From positions 1,162,561-1,226,560 of the forward strand of contig OX155973.1 in NCBI GenBank assembly GCA_944548615.1: a stretch of 64,000 nt of DNA, given 5' to 3'. Under the pieces are notes generated by a model. The model saw only the letters and a list, made by a program, of their open reading frames with translations. It did not search any database and was not told the origin of the DNA. The stretch is from Micropterix aruncella (taxonomy: Eukaryota > Arthropoda > Insecta > Lepidoptera > Micropterigidae). The position numbers and the translations under genes are program-made. Positions 21,640 through 32,736 of the stretch are shown one piece after another (the stretch's first letter is position 1; the number at the start of each line of letters is the position of its first letter).

Positions 21640-22893
21640 AGTTAGTTTTGTTAACACTGTGATAATGGGCATAGTAGATCAGGCAACTCGCAGGAGTTGC
21701 AGAATGGAAGACAGCATGCATGCCCAGCACTACTCACAAGAAAGTGGACGACGGGGAAATATTCTACAGACATAAATGAAATATGCGAGGCATGCCCTTC
21801 GTGAATCCTATAGTGCGTGTGAACATAGTACTAGTATGCGTAGAACTTGTAGTCAAGAAAAATCACATACCAATACACCACATGGAAAATCAAATGCGGG
21901 TAGCAAGCAACTGATTTACCAACTATGAAATTTAAACATTCTGCCTAGCACGAAATCATACATCCTGGTAGGCTAGATGGGCATCAAAAGTAGACCTCCC
22001 ATCACTTCATCCATACCAAATTGCATTTCCCAGTGTTTCAAGAATCCGCCTACATTTTCTTAGGCATACTAATGATATTGTCTTAATTAGGTATCCTGCG
22101 CAGTGCCTTTCTGTATGCGACCAGTACAAATCGTGGAATCATTACAGTGGTAATCTTTAGTTAAATTATTGAAATCTTTGTCGAAAGAGAAACAGACTAA
22201 ACGTGCGATGGATTGATTCCGTAAATATAAATCTCGAATATTTTCAGTGTTAATAACGAGAACACGGAAGCCCGACATGGGACCAAACATACTCACAATC
22301 GGTTATAGCACAAACGACGATGATAACCTATCTTTTAAGCAGTCAAATACAGGCTTTTTGCGAAAAATTTGCAGGAATTTACAATTAAAATTAGAAGACT
22401 TTTTTAATAAGCATGCTTTTGGTGTAAATACCCTGGAAGTTAACTTAATCGTTGATCTATGCGTGGAAATGAATAAACAGACAATGTTCACAGCCTTTAA
22501 AAGCCGTAGATTACGAAATCAACAGGAAAATAACACTAATTACTAATAGCAGACAAATTACTAATAAAATTTCAGTGCATAAATGCAGCATTTTACTGAC
22601 AAAAATATTCAACCATTATGTCAGTGGAGACTTCAGCCAGATGGACAAATGACATCATCATGTTGATATCATCAAAAACTAGTTCTGGTTGTTGTTCCTA
22701 GGAACAACGACAGAGTGGCAAGTCGAGAGGTTTGATTAATAGTCTCGCAAAACATTCGGGAGTGCCGTTGCCCTCTAAACAATATTTCTTATACATATAT
22801 GGGAAACCCGCAGCGGGTACTGCATCTCGGCCGATGCGCTAAGTCCGTGTGTTTGGAGATCAGCGTTGCACGAACTCAGTCCTTCGGCGGAGC
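21640..22893. other. No gene recognised; one unexplained 99-codon frame
   Basis: The frame 22247-22546 (plus) contains NTGFLRKICRNLQLKLEDFF and is hydrophilic. I recognise no family and see no splice context. From 22770 the sequence is 3' flank of the Rbp1-like gene. Confidence 0.35.
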
Positions 22894-25800
22894 TTAACGG
22901 CGCTCGCGAGAGCGAGATCGGCTGCGCTTGTTGTCGCGCGAACGACTGCGGGACCTGCAAGTAAAAAAAAAAAACCATTAAGACAACGAACATCAAGCAA
23001 ACCCACACTGCGGGCGAGACAACGGTGCATAATTAATGATGCTGTCTAAATTCAAACCCTTTTAGTCGTCCAGACATTACTATTGATCAAGCAGAAATTC
23101 CTTGGGTCGACATTGTTTGTACGCATCTTCTTTTCGAATAAATAAAACATTAAAAAAATATATATTCAAAGTATGTAAATATGTACATTGAAAAGTCCTC
23201 CCTATTTGTAATTAGCTTCTCAGTGGCACGTGTCACAGGGTTTGACAGTACCCTCTAAACCCCCAAAACAGTTTGTGCGGGATGGCTCAAAAGCAAAAAA
23301 CATTTCACTACTAAACCTTTCTCAATAATCAAGAAAGCTTCAGATTGGATTATTGAGGTCGATTCGGTCTCTAAGCAGTATAAATTGCCTGAAAGTCTCG
23401 GATGCACAGCCCTCCGTCCAGATATAACTCTTTACTCTCTATCTCGAACGATGGCTCTTATCGTAGAATTAACTGTTCCATGGGAATTAACCTCCAGAAT
23501 CCAATCTAAAGCTTTCTCAATTATTGAGAAAGGTTTTGTAGTTAAACGTTTTTTGCCTTTAGAACCATCCCGCACAAACTGTATTGGGGGATACTGTCAA
23601 ACCCTTGTTGGCACGAGCCACTGAGAGACTAATTACCTCGCGAATAACAGCGAGAACATAGTCATGGCGGAAAGTGTACCATCCTTGATCTAAGGCCACC
23701 TTGCAGCCAGCTATAATATGTCTAGCTGTGCAAGGGGTATTGCTACAAAGGGGACAAGAACTATCCTCGGCATAGCTCCAACGAGCGAGGTTACTGGGGT
23801 CTGGAAGTGTATGCTGAAAGACATTCAAATAAAGTTTCAGCATCTCTGGCGTCCAGTCATAGAGTGCATTGGAGGCGGAATGCAAAAGTCCCTAATTGTC
23901 CAATCATTCTGGCATTGAAGGCCAATAATAAATACAAACGGAGCTGCCATGGAATTCACCGACCGGAGTCGGGCCCATCATAGTACTATTTTTTTTTTAC
24001 ACTTCTGGGGGGTGAGCAGTGGATTCCGGACTTACGAACCGGCTGTGGTAGGTTTAGGACAGCTGTCTTGCCACATGTGAGCGTTCACCTTGCCACCCAT
24101 TCACTCCCCCTTCGAAGCCATAGAATTTGAGATGCGCAAATCGCAGTTTTAGATAATTTTTCTAAGAAAGAGTTGATTATTTTTCTGGAAAGGCCAAGAT
24201 CTTTAAAGAGGTGAAATAGAGATTTAGCTGGCAGGCCACGAGCGCCAACTTCCACCGCGTGAAGGTGAACAGTGAAGCCGTTCCGGGTTACGGCATTTGC
24301 AAGATCATGGTATTTATTTAATTTGTACTCGTGGTCTTTTGGGATATTTGATTCCCATGGAACAGTTAATTCTACAATAAGAGCCACCTTCCGAGATAGA
24401 GAGTAAAGAGTTATATCTGGACGGAGTGCTGTGCATCCGAGACTTTCAGGGAATTTATACTGCTTAGAGACCGAATCAACCTCCAGAATCCAATCTGTAG
24501 CTTTCTCTATTATTGAGAAAGGTTTTGTAGTTAAATGTTTTTTGCCTTTAGAGCCATCCCGCACAAACTGTATTGGGGGTTTGGAGGATACTGTCAAACC
24601 CTTGTTGGCACGAGCCACTGAGAGACTAATTACCTCGCGAATAACAGCGAGAACTTTGTCATGGCGGTAAGTGTACCGTCCTTGATCTAAGGCCACCTTG
24701 CAGCCAGCTAGAATGTGTCTAGCTGTGCAAGGGGTATTGCTACAGAGGGGACAAGAACTATCCTCGGCAAAGCTCCAACGAGCGAGGTTACTGGGGTCTG
24801 GAAGAGTATGCTGAAAGGCATTCAAATAAAATTTCAGCATCTCTGGCGTCCAGTCATAGAGCATTACCTTCCAGTGCATTGGAGGCCAATAGCATGAGCC
24901 ATACTGTTGCTGTCGTAATCTCCCCGCAAAAGAGACTTCTTCAAGTCCACGTCGCTCGTGGTTGTACTGCCATACCCCAGACCAGTGCCATTCTGGCTGA
25001 TTCCAGTAAGGAACTTTTTGTGGAAGTCTACGCGGGCTTGTAGTTTATTTGAATCACTACGGCCACTTATTACGTGCTTCGATATTGCCGGATCTTTGGA
25101 ATTGCACAGAATCGAATTTTTGGTTATTCTGGAGTTGGCGTAGAGCAGAGAGGGCAGTTTAAGCGCTAGCCCAAAATTTTGTTTGGACCTGAAGAGAGTC
25201 GAGGGGTCAGCTGGTTTGGCTAACAGCCAGGATTTTAAACTAGCTGTCACCAGTGCATCTAGACGGGACAGTTGGGTTTTGGTAAAATCGTAAATAAGAA
25301 AGGGCCATGACAAATGTGACGTTAGATAATTGTCATAGATCCAGGCCTTACGAGGGCCAGAAATTAGCAAGGCATCTATTTTCGCCAGGTAACTTTTGAA
25401 ATGCTCTATAACATGATCGCCTGAGACGTCTTTTCCCTGATGGGTGATTTTTCTGCCGAGGAATTTGAAATGATTGTTTGGGTCTATAAGGGAGATATTA
25501 GAGCCCTTATAGACCAATTTGGGGTTATAGGATGTAAATTTTGTGCCCATGCGGGCGAGTCCAAGGCAAAAACATTTGGAGGGCTTCACTTTTATACAGC
25601 CTGACCAGTCGCAGAAAAGCTCCACTTTCTGTAATAGCAGGGAAAGCTGCTTGGGGCTTCTGGTGATGAAAGTTAGGTCGTCGGCAAAAGCGAGGCACGA
25701 CGAGGTGTATTGGCCGTCTGTTTTAAAACGGTAGCCCCACTTCCTGTCAAACTGGGTCAGGCTTTCCAGAAGTATATTAAAAACTATATTAAAAATCGTC

Positions 25801-28800
25801 GGGGAGAGGCAACAGCCCTGAAATAGTCCAATTGAATATGGTATAGAGCGGGTAGTCCATTCTTGCGTTTTAACATGGAAAGTCAGACAGTTGTAGTAGG
25901 AGGCTACAATGTCACGCACGACTGGTGGGAAGTTGTACCAGCGGAGTGCAAAGTGGAGGAGACTGTGTCGGACTGACCCAAAGGCATTCTCTAGGTCGAG
26001 CCAGCATACATTGATTTGGCGTTCGTGCTGTCTCGCATCCTTGATGGCAGCAGCCAGGAGAGAGTTGTGCTCGAGGCAGCCCGAGACGCCGCGCATGAAG
26101 CCTTTTTGAACTGATACTCCAAGGTACTCATTCCGGTGCATGAATTCGCTCATCCTCGTGTGGACTATGCTAAAAAAGATTTTGGCCACAGTGTCTGTGA
26201 GAGCAATGGGCCGAGCGTCCTTTGGTCCGGTGCAAACTGGGACCTTCGGAATTAAGATGACTGTCGCTCGGCCAAAATTCTGTGGGACTACACCGCTATT
26301 CCATATATTTCGGAAGATGGATCCTAAATATTGCAGAAGGCAGGGGCATTTTTTGTATACTAAATAGGGAATACCATCGGGACCCGGAGTAGAGCCCGAC
26401 GGCTTCCTCTTTACTTGATTAAGAATCTCATCTAGAGATGGAGATTGAGAAGCAAAAGCTACCGTAGGCAGGGGCGGAGGTGTAATGCCCGGCGGAGGGC
26501 TGTAATTATGGAGCCGCATTGGGTCCTCATACGTGGTCGAAAAGTATTCCGTGGCCATATCTTCCGGGATTTGGATTTTTCCCTTGGCGGCAGACAAAAC
26601 CGTTTTGCTGTAGTTAAAACGGTTTTTGTCGAACCGGGCTTCCTCTTTGGATTTGAGAAATGCTGCCTTGCGCTTGTCGTTTTGCGTTGCTACGCTCTGT
26701 ATGAGTTTTAGTATAGAGCGGTACGCGCGCGAGAAGTTGTGGCAGAGGGCTTTATCCCCGGCTTTCTTGGCTTCACGTAACTGGCGACGAAGTAGCCGCT
26801 TTTGCCTACGGAGCTTTGCCTTAAATGCGTTTTCTCTGTGAACCGGGTCGACATGGGTAGATTTTGGGTAAACACCAGAGAAGTATTCATGGACCGCCAC
26901 CTGGAAGGATGACAGCTGGACGCTGGCAGGGGCATTACGGTTCACAGAGTGGTCAAGAATAGAAGTTAAATTATTATTATGAAATTCCCAGTCCTCTTTC
27001 GCAAGTGAAGGGAATTTTAGAGGAGGGAAGGATACGATTTGCGCGGGTAGAGGAGACCGGTCGGGTGACAAACTGCGGGCAGATGTGGAGTCAAGGGACA
27101 TGTGAGGTTCAACTCTGTCCGTGACTCCTTGCGACGGTTTAAGACACTGACGTGCAGCGTCGCTATCATCGTGCCCAGCAATGTGTTTATTTAACCATGC
27201 TAATCGTTTATATTGTTTCCCGCAGATAGGGCAAGCAAGGTCCGGTGTCGTTTTAGCCGTGTCGTTGTTTGGGGTTTCTACTGGGGTAGCGGGAATTCTC
27301 CCCCCCTGATAGGCCGCTTGGGGGCATATTTCCTTTTTTGCATGAGCCATACTGTTGCTGTCGTAATCTCCCCGCAAGAGAGACTTCTTCAAGTCCAAGT
27401 CGCTCATGGTTGTACTGCCATACCATATTTTTTAAATATTATGTACGTATATATCGGGTAAAGCAACACACAACCCCAACACACAATATTCTCTGGCAAA
27501 CGCCCAATTAGAAGCAGTTAAGCAAGAAAAAGATCTTGGAATAACAATTACTGATAATCTCAAATGGGAAAAACACTTAGTTGCAACAGCTAAAAAAGCC
27601 AACTTCCTCTTTGATAAGGAAGGATTTCCAACATCTGTCGATAGAAGTGTTTATAAAGATCTATAAGGCGTATTTGAGAGCTATTCTTGAGTATTGCTAT
27701 CAGCTGTGGAACTCCTACTTATGCAAAGATATAGATATCTCAGAAAAGGTGTAACGAAGGGCAACCAAAATGCCAGTTGGCCTGAAGAATAGGAATTAAG
27801 AAGATTGCTCGGGATTACTTGGACTGACTACTTTCAAACAAAAGAGACAAAGAGTTCACCTGATGAGACATACAAAATATTCACAAATTATTGCCCAAAG
27901 AATATCACATCAACATTAACAAAATCTTTGAGTTCACAGCAAAAATGAATGGTGCAAAATTTGTCTAATCCTCTTCATTCTGGAACGTTCATAAAACGTT
28001 CTGCAATATAAGAATGGTCGACACGTGGAAAAAACTACCTTTTGAAGTGATTATTGCAAGATCTGTCAATCAATTCAAGAACAGACTAGGTGTCCGATTT
28101 TGAATTGATTGACAGATAAATAAATAAAAAAAATGAGAATTCACAGTCAAACAGACTGAAAAAGAAGTAGAGAAGACGGTCACCTGGATCGTCGCCTTCT
28201 GGGAGGCGGCCCTCCCCCCCCTCCTCCTCCGCCGCTGCGTCTGGATCGGCCCGAAGACATCTCCACTCGGATACGAGAGCCACAGCAACGCCTGAAACGG
28301 ACAAAAGGCAATCAACAACTTCCCTTTCGGCAGCACTACTCCAGTTATACTTTTGCGAGAAATCATCACACACTTCCGAGCAAATATACATTATAGTCCT
28401 CGCATTTTGAATTGACTAATTAAACAACTGATTCTGATTATTTAATCTACATGGACTTTGGTTCGAGTGATTTATACCAGCTTTGGTGAATGCGTGGTCA
28501 ATTTTGATGAATGCTGTTTACCGAAAAACAACATCAGATGGCATAATCTTGAACGTTTATTTCAAAATATGGGTTTTATTTATGTGTTAGGTATGTTGAA
28601 GGAGTGCAAATCTATTCTGGATAAAAAATCACAGCACAGCTATTTTTGTTAAAACGTCTTGTATTTTTGTTGTTCTCTTTGGAATTTTGTGTTCATTACA
28701 TTACATTAGATAGAGTAGAATAGAATGACTTTATTGTGCTATAAGAAGATTACTTAACGAATATTATCCTGGTTTTATAAAAAAAGTCAATTAATGCATG

Positions 28801-31562
28801 GCAGACTTATCGCTATAGCATATCTTAGTCAAATCTCTGCCCAACAAATCATGAAACTGCCTCTACATCCGTATATAGACGGCACTGTTAAAAAATATAC
28901 AATAATATTATTACAAGTCTATTGGTTATATTGGCGATTGTAAAGCATAGCTGCGAAATAAATGTTGTATCCTAAGTGTCGAACATGTTTGGAATATTTT
29001 GTCTATTGTATCCGAAGTGTTTGCACACGTTTGGAATCTAGCGTCTATTGTATCCGAAGTGTTTGCACATGTTTGGAATTTGTTTTCTATTGTATCCGAA
29101 GTGTTTGAACATGTTTGTATGCGATATCTATTGTATCTAAAGTTATTCCACATGTTTGGAATCTTCTGTCTGTATGAGCGCTCGCCAGGATACAAGCAGG
29201 TCAAAACTCTTATCTCAAATCAGCACAAATGTATGGTTTAAAATTCCTTCTTATTATCCTTTGCTGAAGTGCAATTCATTTTACCCATGAAAAACACGAT
29301 TTAGCAATAAGTGAAGTAAAATAACGTATCTGACAAATGACTGTAATCCTCGAAGGGTTTCATTCCTAGAAATTTCACCAGACGGGCAATTTAAAGGGAC
29401 ATGAAATTGTTTGTTGGTTTCTACTGTTTAATGTGAAATTTCGCAATAAGCGATAGTTATTGTGAAATTTCACAATAAGCGATAACCAATACCTCCAAAT
29501 AAATAACTTTGCAGATTATAATACTCTCTATTCTTGAACTTCAAATGGTATTCTTCATCGTTGGGTACTGTTTTGTCTTGTCCGATTGATGAAGATTTTT
29601 TCCTTGCAATTTACTGGGAATCCTAATTTATTTTATGATAACAAGCAACTCTTCTCTCCATGAAAATATCAAAAACTATAAAATTCATCTCGCTGGATCA
29701 GATGATGTCTTAAATTTGTCACGAAAGTCAAGTTTGTCAACCAAATTTCATTGCTGAGTAAGTCCAAAAATGAAAAGGTTGTTTCCTTACTTGATAAAGT
29801 ATACTTCAAAAACCTGGTTGCACACCAGGGGGATACTCACAGCACACCATTGTACCGCGGCACACCACTTGAAAACCACTGCTCTACACCTATATTTTTA
29901 TTTATTTTTAATTGTACTTACATTTAACATTAACACAGATGAAATTTATGTAATATAGTTTTTTCAGTTCTTATTAAAATTGTTGACTGGATTAATATGT
30001 ATTAACATTCTTGGTTTAAAATGTACAATATTTGGGGTTATTTTGAACGGATAAAATCTGAAACTAAAAAAATAAGCTTAATAAAAATAACATCAAAATG
30101 CGCAAAATGGGCAGAAACGTGGACACTCACTCGTGACATCGTTCATAAAACGAGGGTCGCGCGCGCGGAGAGAGCGAAGCCGAGAAGCCGCCGGACGGAT
30201 ACAATTGGGAAACGTTTGGAGCCGGTCGGGGCGTACGGAGCCGGTCGGGGCGAACGAAGCCGGTCGGGGCGAACGGAGCCGGTCGGGACGAACGGAGCCG
30301 GTCGGGGGCGTACGGAGCGAGCGAGAGAGGCGGGCCGGAGGACGGAAGGTCCCGCAGCGGAGAGCGCGGGCCGAAGGAATGTTAAGAGGCAGGCGGCGGT
30401 CGACGGCGGAGCGCGCGCGCGACCGGAACCTCTCCGGACGCGGAAAGTGCAGCCTACAAACGAGTGGCGTTCATTTGGAGGTCTACGGGAGCACTGAGAT
30501 ACCATAGAGACTGAAAAAGAGATGGATATTAGTTGCGCTTATATTAACATACGAAGGGGCCGTTCTGTCCCACGACAAACTGCACTTTTACACCTGTCAA
30601 ATCTGCAATTGCTATTTCCATAGATTTAATTTCATAAGGTTAAAGTTTTATTTAATAATCGTCTATTGTATCTCATGAGAAATACCCACAGAAATATCAA
30701 TAGAAACGATCCAAAAAGACCATAATGATTTTCAGATTCTGATTCTTAAATCACTTCCCAGTTTCAATTTATAAGTTAATACATTCTTGTCAATAAAATT
30801 GTCCAATAAGCACAATAAGTCAATGTCCAATAAAATTGATGAATCTTTAAAAACATCAAAGAGTTTCCAACGTATTTAGAGTATTTATCTCTTTGACTTT
30901 GGGATTAATAAAAGATTTTTCATTACATTATATTTGTATAGTGATGATGATCCTTGAAGGAAAAGCCTTTTTGAGCATTTCTACCGAATTCAGTCCATGG
31001 GATTACGGATCAAAAATCCATTTATCCCGGGATTGAAAAACATGCTCGGGATTGTATTCGCTAATTGTAAACACATCTCAATACATTCATCTTCTGTGGG
31101 GGAATCTAGAAATTACGATTTTCTCCCTGACTTACTTTTGCAGCGACCAAAAGTGAAGCCCGAATCTTTGCCTGCATTACATGTTCTCTAAAATATTAAA
31201 TTTAGGTTACTTTTGTTACAATTTGACAGGTGCAAATTTGATAGGGATTCCGGATAACCATTGTATCTAATAAAAAAAATGGCAACCTTACATTTTATAC
31301 GCATTCTGATAGGTGGGGGGTGGCCAGGTGATGATGCATCCCCAGAATCATGATTTATTCGCGTCCGCGGTACTTACGTGCCGTCCAATCCGCGGATGGC
31401 GTCCTCGGCGTCGCGCGGGTCATCGTACTCCACGAAGGCGAACCCGGGCGGGTTCCTCGCGATCCACACGTTCCGCAGCGGCCCGTACTTGCCGAACACG
31501 CTCTCCAGGTCGTATTTGGTCGTGGACGAACCCAAATTGCCGACGTAAACTTTGCCCGACAT
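22894..31562 (-). CDS. Rbp1: SR splicing factor, Rbp1/SRSF3-like; three exons in order
   Basis: Coding exons on the minus strand are 31562-31378, 28291-28184 and 22954-22894, with GT-AG junctions and matching phase 2. Exon 1 encodes the start [11 protein letters not shown] and the RRM (RNP2 VYVGNL, RNP1 GFAFVEY) up to RGLDG. Exon 2 finishes the RRM with [18 protein letters not shown] and a glycine run. The last exon gives [19 protein letters not shown] and stop. Joined, this is a 117-aa protein with a very short RS tail. SR proteins bind pre-mRNA through the RRM and recruit spliceosomal factors through RS repeats in the nucleus. The RRM strongly resembles Drosophila Rbp1. A phase-compatible RS exon (52 codons), which would give a normal 169-aa product, lies at 58012-58167, upstream of exon 1 instead of between exons 2 and 3. 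Intron 2 holds an RLE element and a LINE scrap. Confidence 0.85.
23213..23488 (+). mobile_element. RLE retrotransposon, copy 6a (plus)
   Basis: Internal piece of the C-terminal region. It runs up to VELTVPWE, then is joined directly to copy 6b in the opposite orientation at 23488/23489. Confidence 0.8.
23489..23884 (-). mobile_element. RLE retrotransposon, copy 6b (minus)
   Basis: Contains [19 protein letters not shown], the CCHC knuckle ([18 protein letters not shown]) and part of the linker. It is truncated at both ends. It faces copy 6a with their 3' sides missing. Confidence 0.8.
24085..24879 (-). CDS. RLE element: zinc knuckle and restriction-like endonuclease
   Basis: 264 codons. Near residues 40-57 is the CCHC knuckle [18 protein letters not shown]. 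It is followed by a linker and then the endonuclease, with PDITLYS and [11 protein letters not shown] (the PD...E-type catalytic block), then [11 protein letters not shown] and a conserved tail ending WVAR. In R2-type elements this domain nicks the target for target-primed reverse transcription, and the knuckle binds nucleic acid. It should be continuous with the upstream frame. Relative to copy 6b a 13-bp segment (24862-24874) shifts the register. The same domain is readable in copies 2a, 3, 5 and 8. Confidence 0.85.
   Translation of the reverse strand: MHWKVMLYDWTPEMLKFYLNAFQHTLPDPSNLARWSFAEDSSCPLCSNTPCTARHILAGCKVALDQGRYTYRHDKVLAVIREVISLSVARANKGLTVSSKPPIQFVRDGSKGKKHLTTKPFSIIEKATDWILEVDSVSKQYKFPESLGCTALRPDITLYSLSRKVALIVELTVPWESNIPKDHEYKLNKYHDLANAVTRNGFTVHLHAVEVGARGLPAKSLFHLFKDLGLSRKIINSFLEKLSKTAICASQILWLRRGSEWVAR
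24864..27407 (-). CDS. RLE element: zinc finger and reverse transcriptase
   Basis: 847 codons. A C2H2 finger lies near residues 59-79 ([21 protein letters not shown] split over C59, C62, H75, H79). A basic region follows, then the reverse transcriptase with [37 protein letters not shown] and the catalytic FADD near residue 576. The last 25 residues ([14 protein letters not shown] and on) nearly repeat the first 23, because an 85-bp segment is present at both ends. The polymerase copies element RNA at the nicked target. The domain order and the downstream RLE place it among R2/NeSL/R4-like elements, but the exact clade needs a tree. The start is uncertain, since it lies in the duplicated segment. 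Confidence 0.85.
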   Translation of the reverse strand: MSDLDLKKSLLRGDYDSNSMAHAKKEICPQAAYQGGRIPATPVETPNNDTAKTTPDLACPICGKQYKRLAWLNKHIAGHDDSDAARQCLKPSQGVTDRVEPHMSLDSTSARSLSPDRSPLPAQIVSFPPLKFPSLAKEDWEFHNNNLTSILDHSVNRNAPASVQLSSFQVAVHEYFSGVYPKSTHVDPVHRENAFKAKLRRQKRLLRRQLREAKKAGDKALCHNFSRAYRSILKLIQSVATQNDKRKAAFLKSKEEARFDKNRFNYSKTVLSAAKGKIQIPEDMATEYFSTTYEDPMRLHNYSPPPGITPPPLPTVAFASQSPSLDEILNQVKRKPSGSTPGPDGIPYLVYKKCPCLLQYLGSIFRNIWNSGVVPQNFGRATVILIPKVPVCTGPKDARPIALTDTVAKIFFSIVHTRMSEFMHRNEYLGVSVQKGFMRGVSGCLEHNSLLAAAIKDARQHERQINVCWLDLENAFGSVRHSLLHFALRWYNFPPVVRDIVASYYNCLTFHVKTQEWTTRSIPYSIGLFQGCCLSPTIFNIVFNILLESLTQFDRKWGYRFKTDGQYTSSCLAFADDLTFITRSPKQLSLLLQKVELFCDWSGCIKVKPSKCFCLGLARMGTKFTSYNPKLVYKGSNISLIDPNNHFKFLGRKITHQGKDVSGDHVIEHFKSYLAKIDALLISGPRKAWIYDNYLTSHLSWPFLIYDFTKTQLSRLDALVTASLKSWLLAKPADPSTLFRSKQNFGLALKLPSLLYANSRITKNSILCNSKDPAISKHVISGRSDSNKLQARVDFHKKFLTGISQNGTGLGYGSTTTSDVDLKKSLLRGDYDSNSMAHAIGLQCTGR
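24892..24976 (-). repeat. 85-bp direct repeat, inner copy
   Basis: Matches 27340-27424 at 82 of 85 positions. One copy is at the 5' start of the element, and this one lies at the junction between reverse transcriptase and zinc-knuckle regions. Confidence 0.9.
27340..27424 (-). repeat. 85-bp direct repeat, 5' copy
   Basis: Partner of 24892-24976. It supplies the apparent start codon of the 847-codon frame. Confidence 0.9.
27490..28125 (+). pseudogene. LINE reverse transcriptase, C-terminal fragment
   Basis: Frames read [31 protein letters not shown], then [20 protein letters not shown]. These are typical of the thumb and C-terminus of CR1/Jockey-like enzymes. Stops and shifts break the frame. 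It ends in an ATAAATAAATAAAAAAA tail at about 28105-28130. It is inserted just downstream of Rbp1-like exon 2. Confidence 0.75.
28370..28960. other. Intron sequence, nothing recognised
   Basis: AT-rich part of the first intron of the Rbp1-like gene. Confidence 0.4.
28964..29165. repeat. Minisatellite, ~54-bp unit, about 4 copies
   Basis: Units contain TCTATTGTATCCGAAGTGTT followed by TG-ACATGTTTGGAAT. It lies in intron 1 of the Rbp1-like gene. The unit length is divisible by 3, which explains the coincidental open frames across it. Confidence 0.8.
29200..30130. other. Intron sequence, nothing recognised
   Basis: AT-rich. A stretch at 29815-29890 reads like the CACACCACTTGAAAACCACTG end of an hAT-type element, without a partner. 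Confidence 0.35.
30160..30480. repeat. CpG-rich island with a 19-bp tandem repeat
   Basis: About 320 bp of very CpG-rich sequence inside an AT-rich intron. 30219-30320 holds five units of GGAGCCGGTCGGGGCGAAC. Long open frames on both strands follow from base composition, and no domain is seen. It could be an alternative promoter of the Rbp1-like gene or an unrelated insertion. Confidence 0.6.
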
Positions 31563-31860
31563 CGTGAGCGCCTGTTTTTCTCTACCCAGCCGCCAAACTG
31601 AAACGACAACCACTACGTAACACAAGCTTCTCACCCGTTTCCCGTGGAATTTCGTTTTACAGTATGGTGTCGCTTTTTATTATACCTATCGCATCGATCG
31701 CTGCACTTCCGATTTGTAAAATAAGCAGCGCGAATGTCTCCAAACGGCGATGGTGCGGCGATGCAAAAACAGCGGAAGAGCGAGAAGTCGACGGCAGAGA
31801 CAAACCATAGACAACATTCTCTAGTTTTCACTCCGTCAGTAGCGCGTTCAGTAACACGGT
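31563..31860 (-). promoter_or_regulatory. Likely promoter and 5' UTR of the Rbp1-like gene
   Basis: The sequence directly upstream of the start codon is moderately GC-rich and has no transposon signature until family X begins near 31950. No clear TATA box, so the call rests on position. Confidence 0.35.
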
Positions 31861-31889
31861 GAGCTTGCCGTCAAAAGTAGCGATACTAA

Positions 31890-32186
31890 AAATCGAATTT
31901 AATGTCGGTTATTGACATAGTCATTGCCTTCTCTATCTCAGATAGAATAGGAAAGCAATGACAATGATAGAGATACAGAAGGCAGTGGCATAGTCGTAAC
32001 AGAATAGAACGGGAGTGCGAAGGCGGGCTGTGAGTGAATATGTTCACCGAATAGAAAGAGATAATTGCAAGTGGGGCCTTTCTCTTTCCTTGTCTAGTTG
32101 CGCATGTGCGTTTATCCATAGCATAGCAGACTTATGGCGTCGAAGCGTTGCCATGGGGATATATAAGCGTTGCCATAGTGATATAT
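31890..32186. repeat. Repeat family X, left part (split by the Sola-like element)
   Basis: Continues at 36767-36900. The joined halves match 18720-18960 and its flank in inverse orientation. Confidence 0.7.
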
Positions 32187-32736
32187 CGATGGTGTAGAAC
32201 AGTACTGGAACATTTCAAAAAAAGGCGGTTTTGAGTTATGAATGCCAAATTTTTCGTTATATTTTTCTTCATCTAAAACAGTATCGGGACAAGTCAAGTC
32301 GCCACTCCAACATCCTCTAATTTGCTTGTTCGGATAAATAACTGAATGCATTGCTAACATAAAAATATTACTGTATTGGAACATTCAGAAATGTTCCCCT
32401 ACAACATTCAACTTTAAAAGATGAATTGGAATATTTCGAAATGTACTGGTACTGAACTGAGCCACAGGCAAGGTCACACGTTTTTTCTCGGTACTTGTCA
32501 GTCTAAACAAAAGCCACTTTATTGCTGACACCTGTGCTCAATGGAAGACACCTCTCTGTCTTTCAATATTGATTTAGAAAGAGATAAGACTTTACTAAAA
32601 TTAGGAATTGTTGTTTGTGTGGTTGATTATAAAGTAAGCATCTCTAAACTGGACATGAGCTTTGGGGTTATTCTCGTGAATGGTGATAGATTTTTGTGAA
32701 TGTCTTGGATTTTTGTAGAATTGCTAAACATCAGCT

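Larger units (their letters stand above)
23925..27430 (-). mobile_element. Longest copy of the RLE (R2/NeSL-type) non-LTR retrotransposon
   Basis: About 3.5 kb. From the 5' side (right) it has a short leader, an 847-codon frame with N-terminal zinc finger and reverse transcriptase, a second 264-codon frame with CCHC knuckle and restriction-like endonuclease, a ~180-bp 3' UTR and a T-rich (TTTATT) tail. The two frames overlap out of register by a 13-bp difference, so the single ORF normal for this group is broken. It lies in intron 2 of the Rbp1-like gene. At least nine further pieces of the family occur in the window. Confidence 0.9.

Noticed and set aside
23718..24897. Plus-strand frames reading [17 protein letters not shown]
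   Set aside because: Antisense of the RLE zinc-knuckle region. They recur only because the element does.
26445..27461. Several plus-strand frames opposite the reverse transcriptase
   Set aside because: Shadows of the minus-strand RLE coding sequence.
28926..29241. Frames with repeated [13 protein letters not shown]
   Set aside because: Product of the 54-bp minisatellite, whose length is a multiple of three.
30021..30507. Long overlapping Arg/Gly-rich frames on both strands
   Set aside because: Explained by CpG-rich 19-bp tandem repeats with few stops. No conserved motif.
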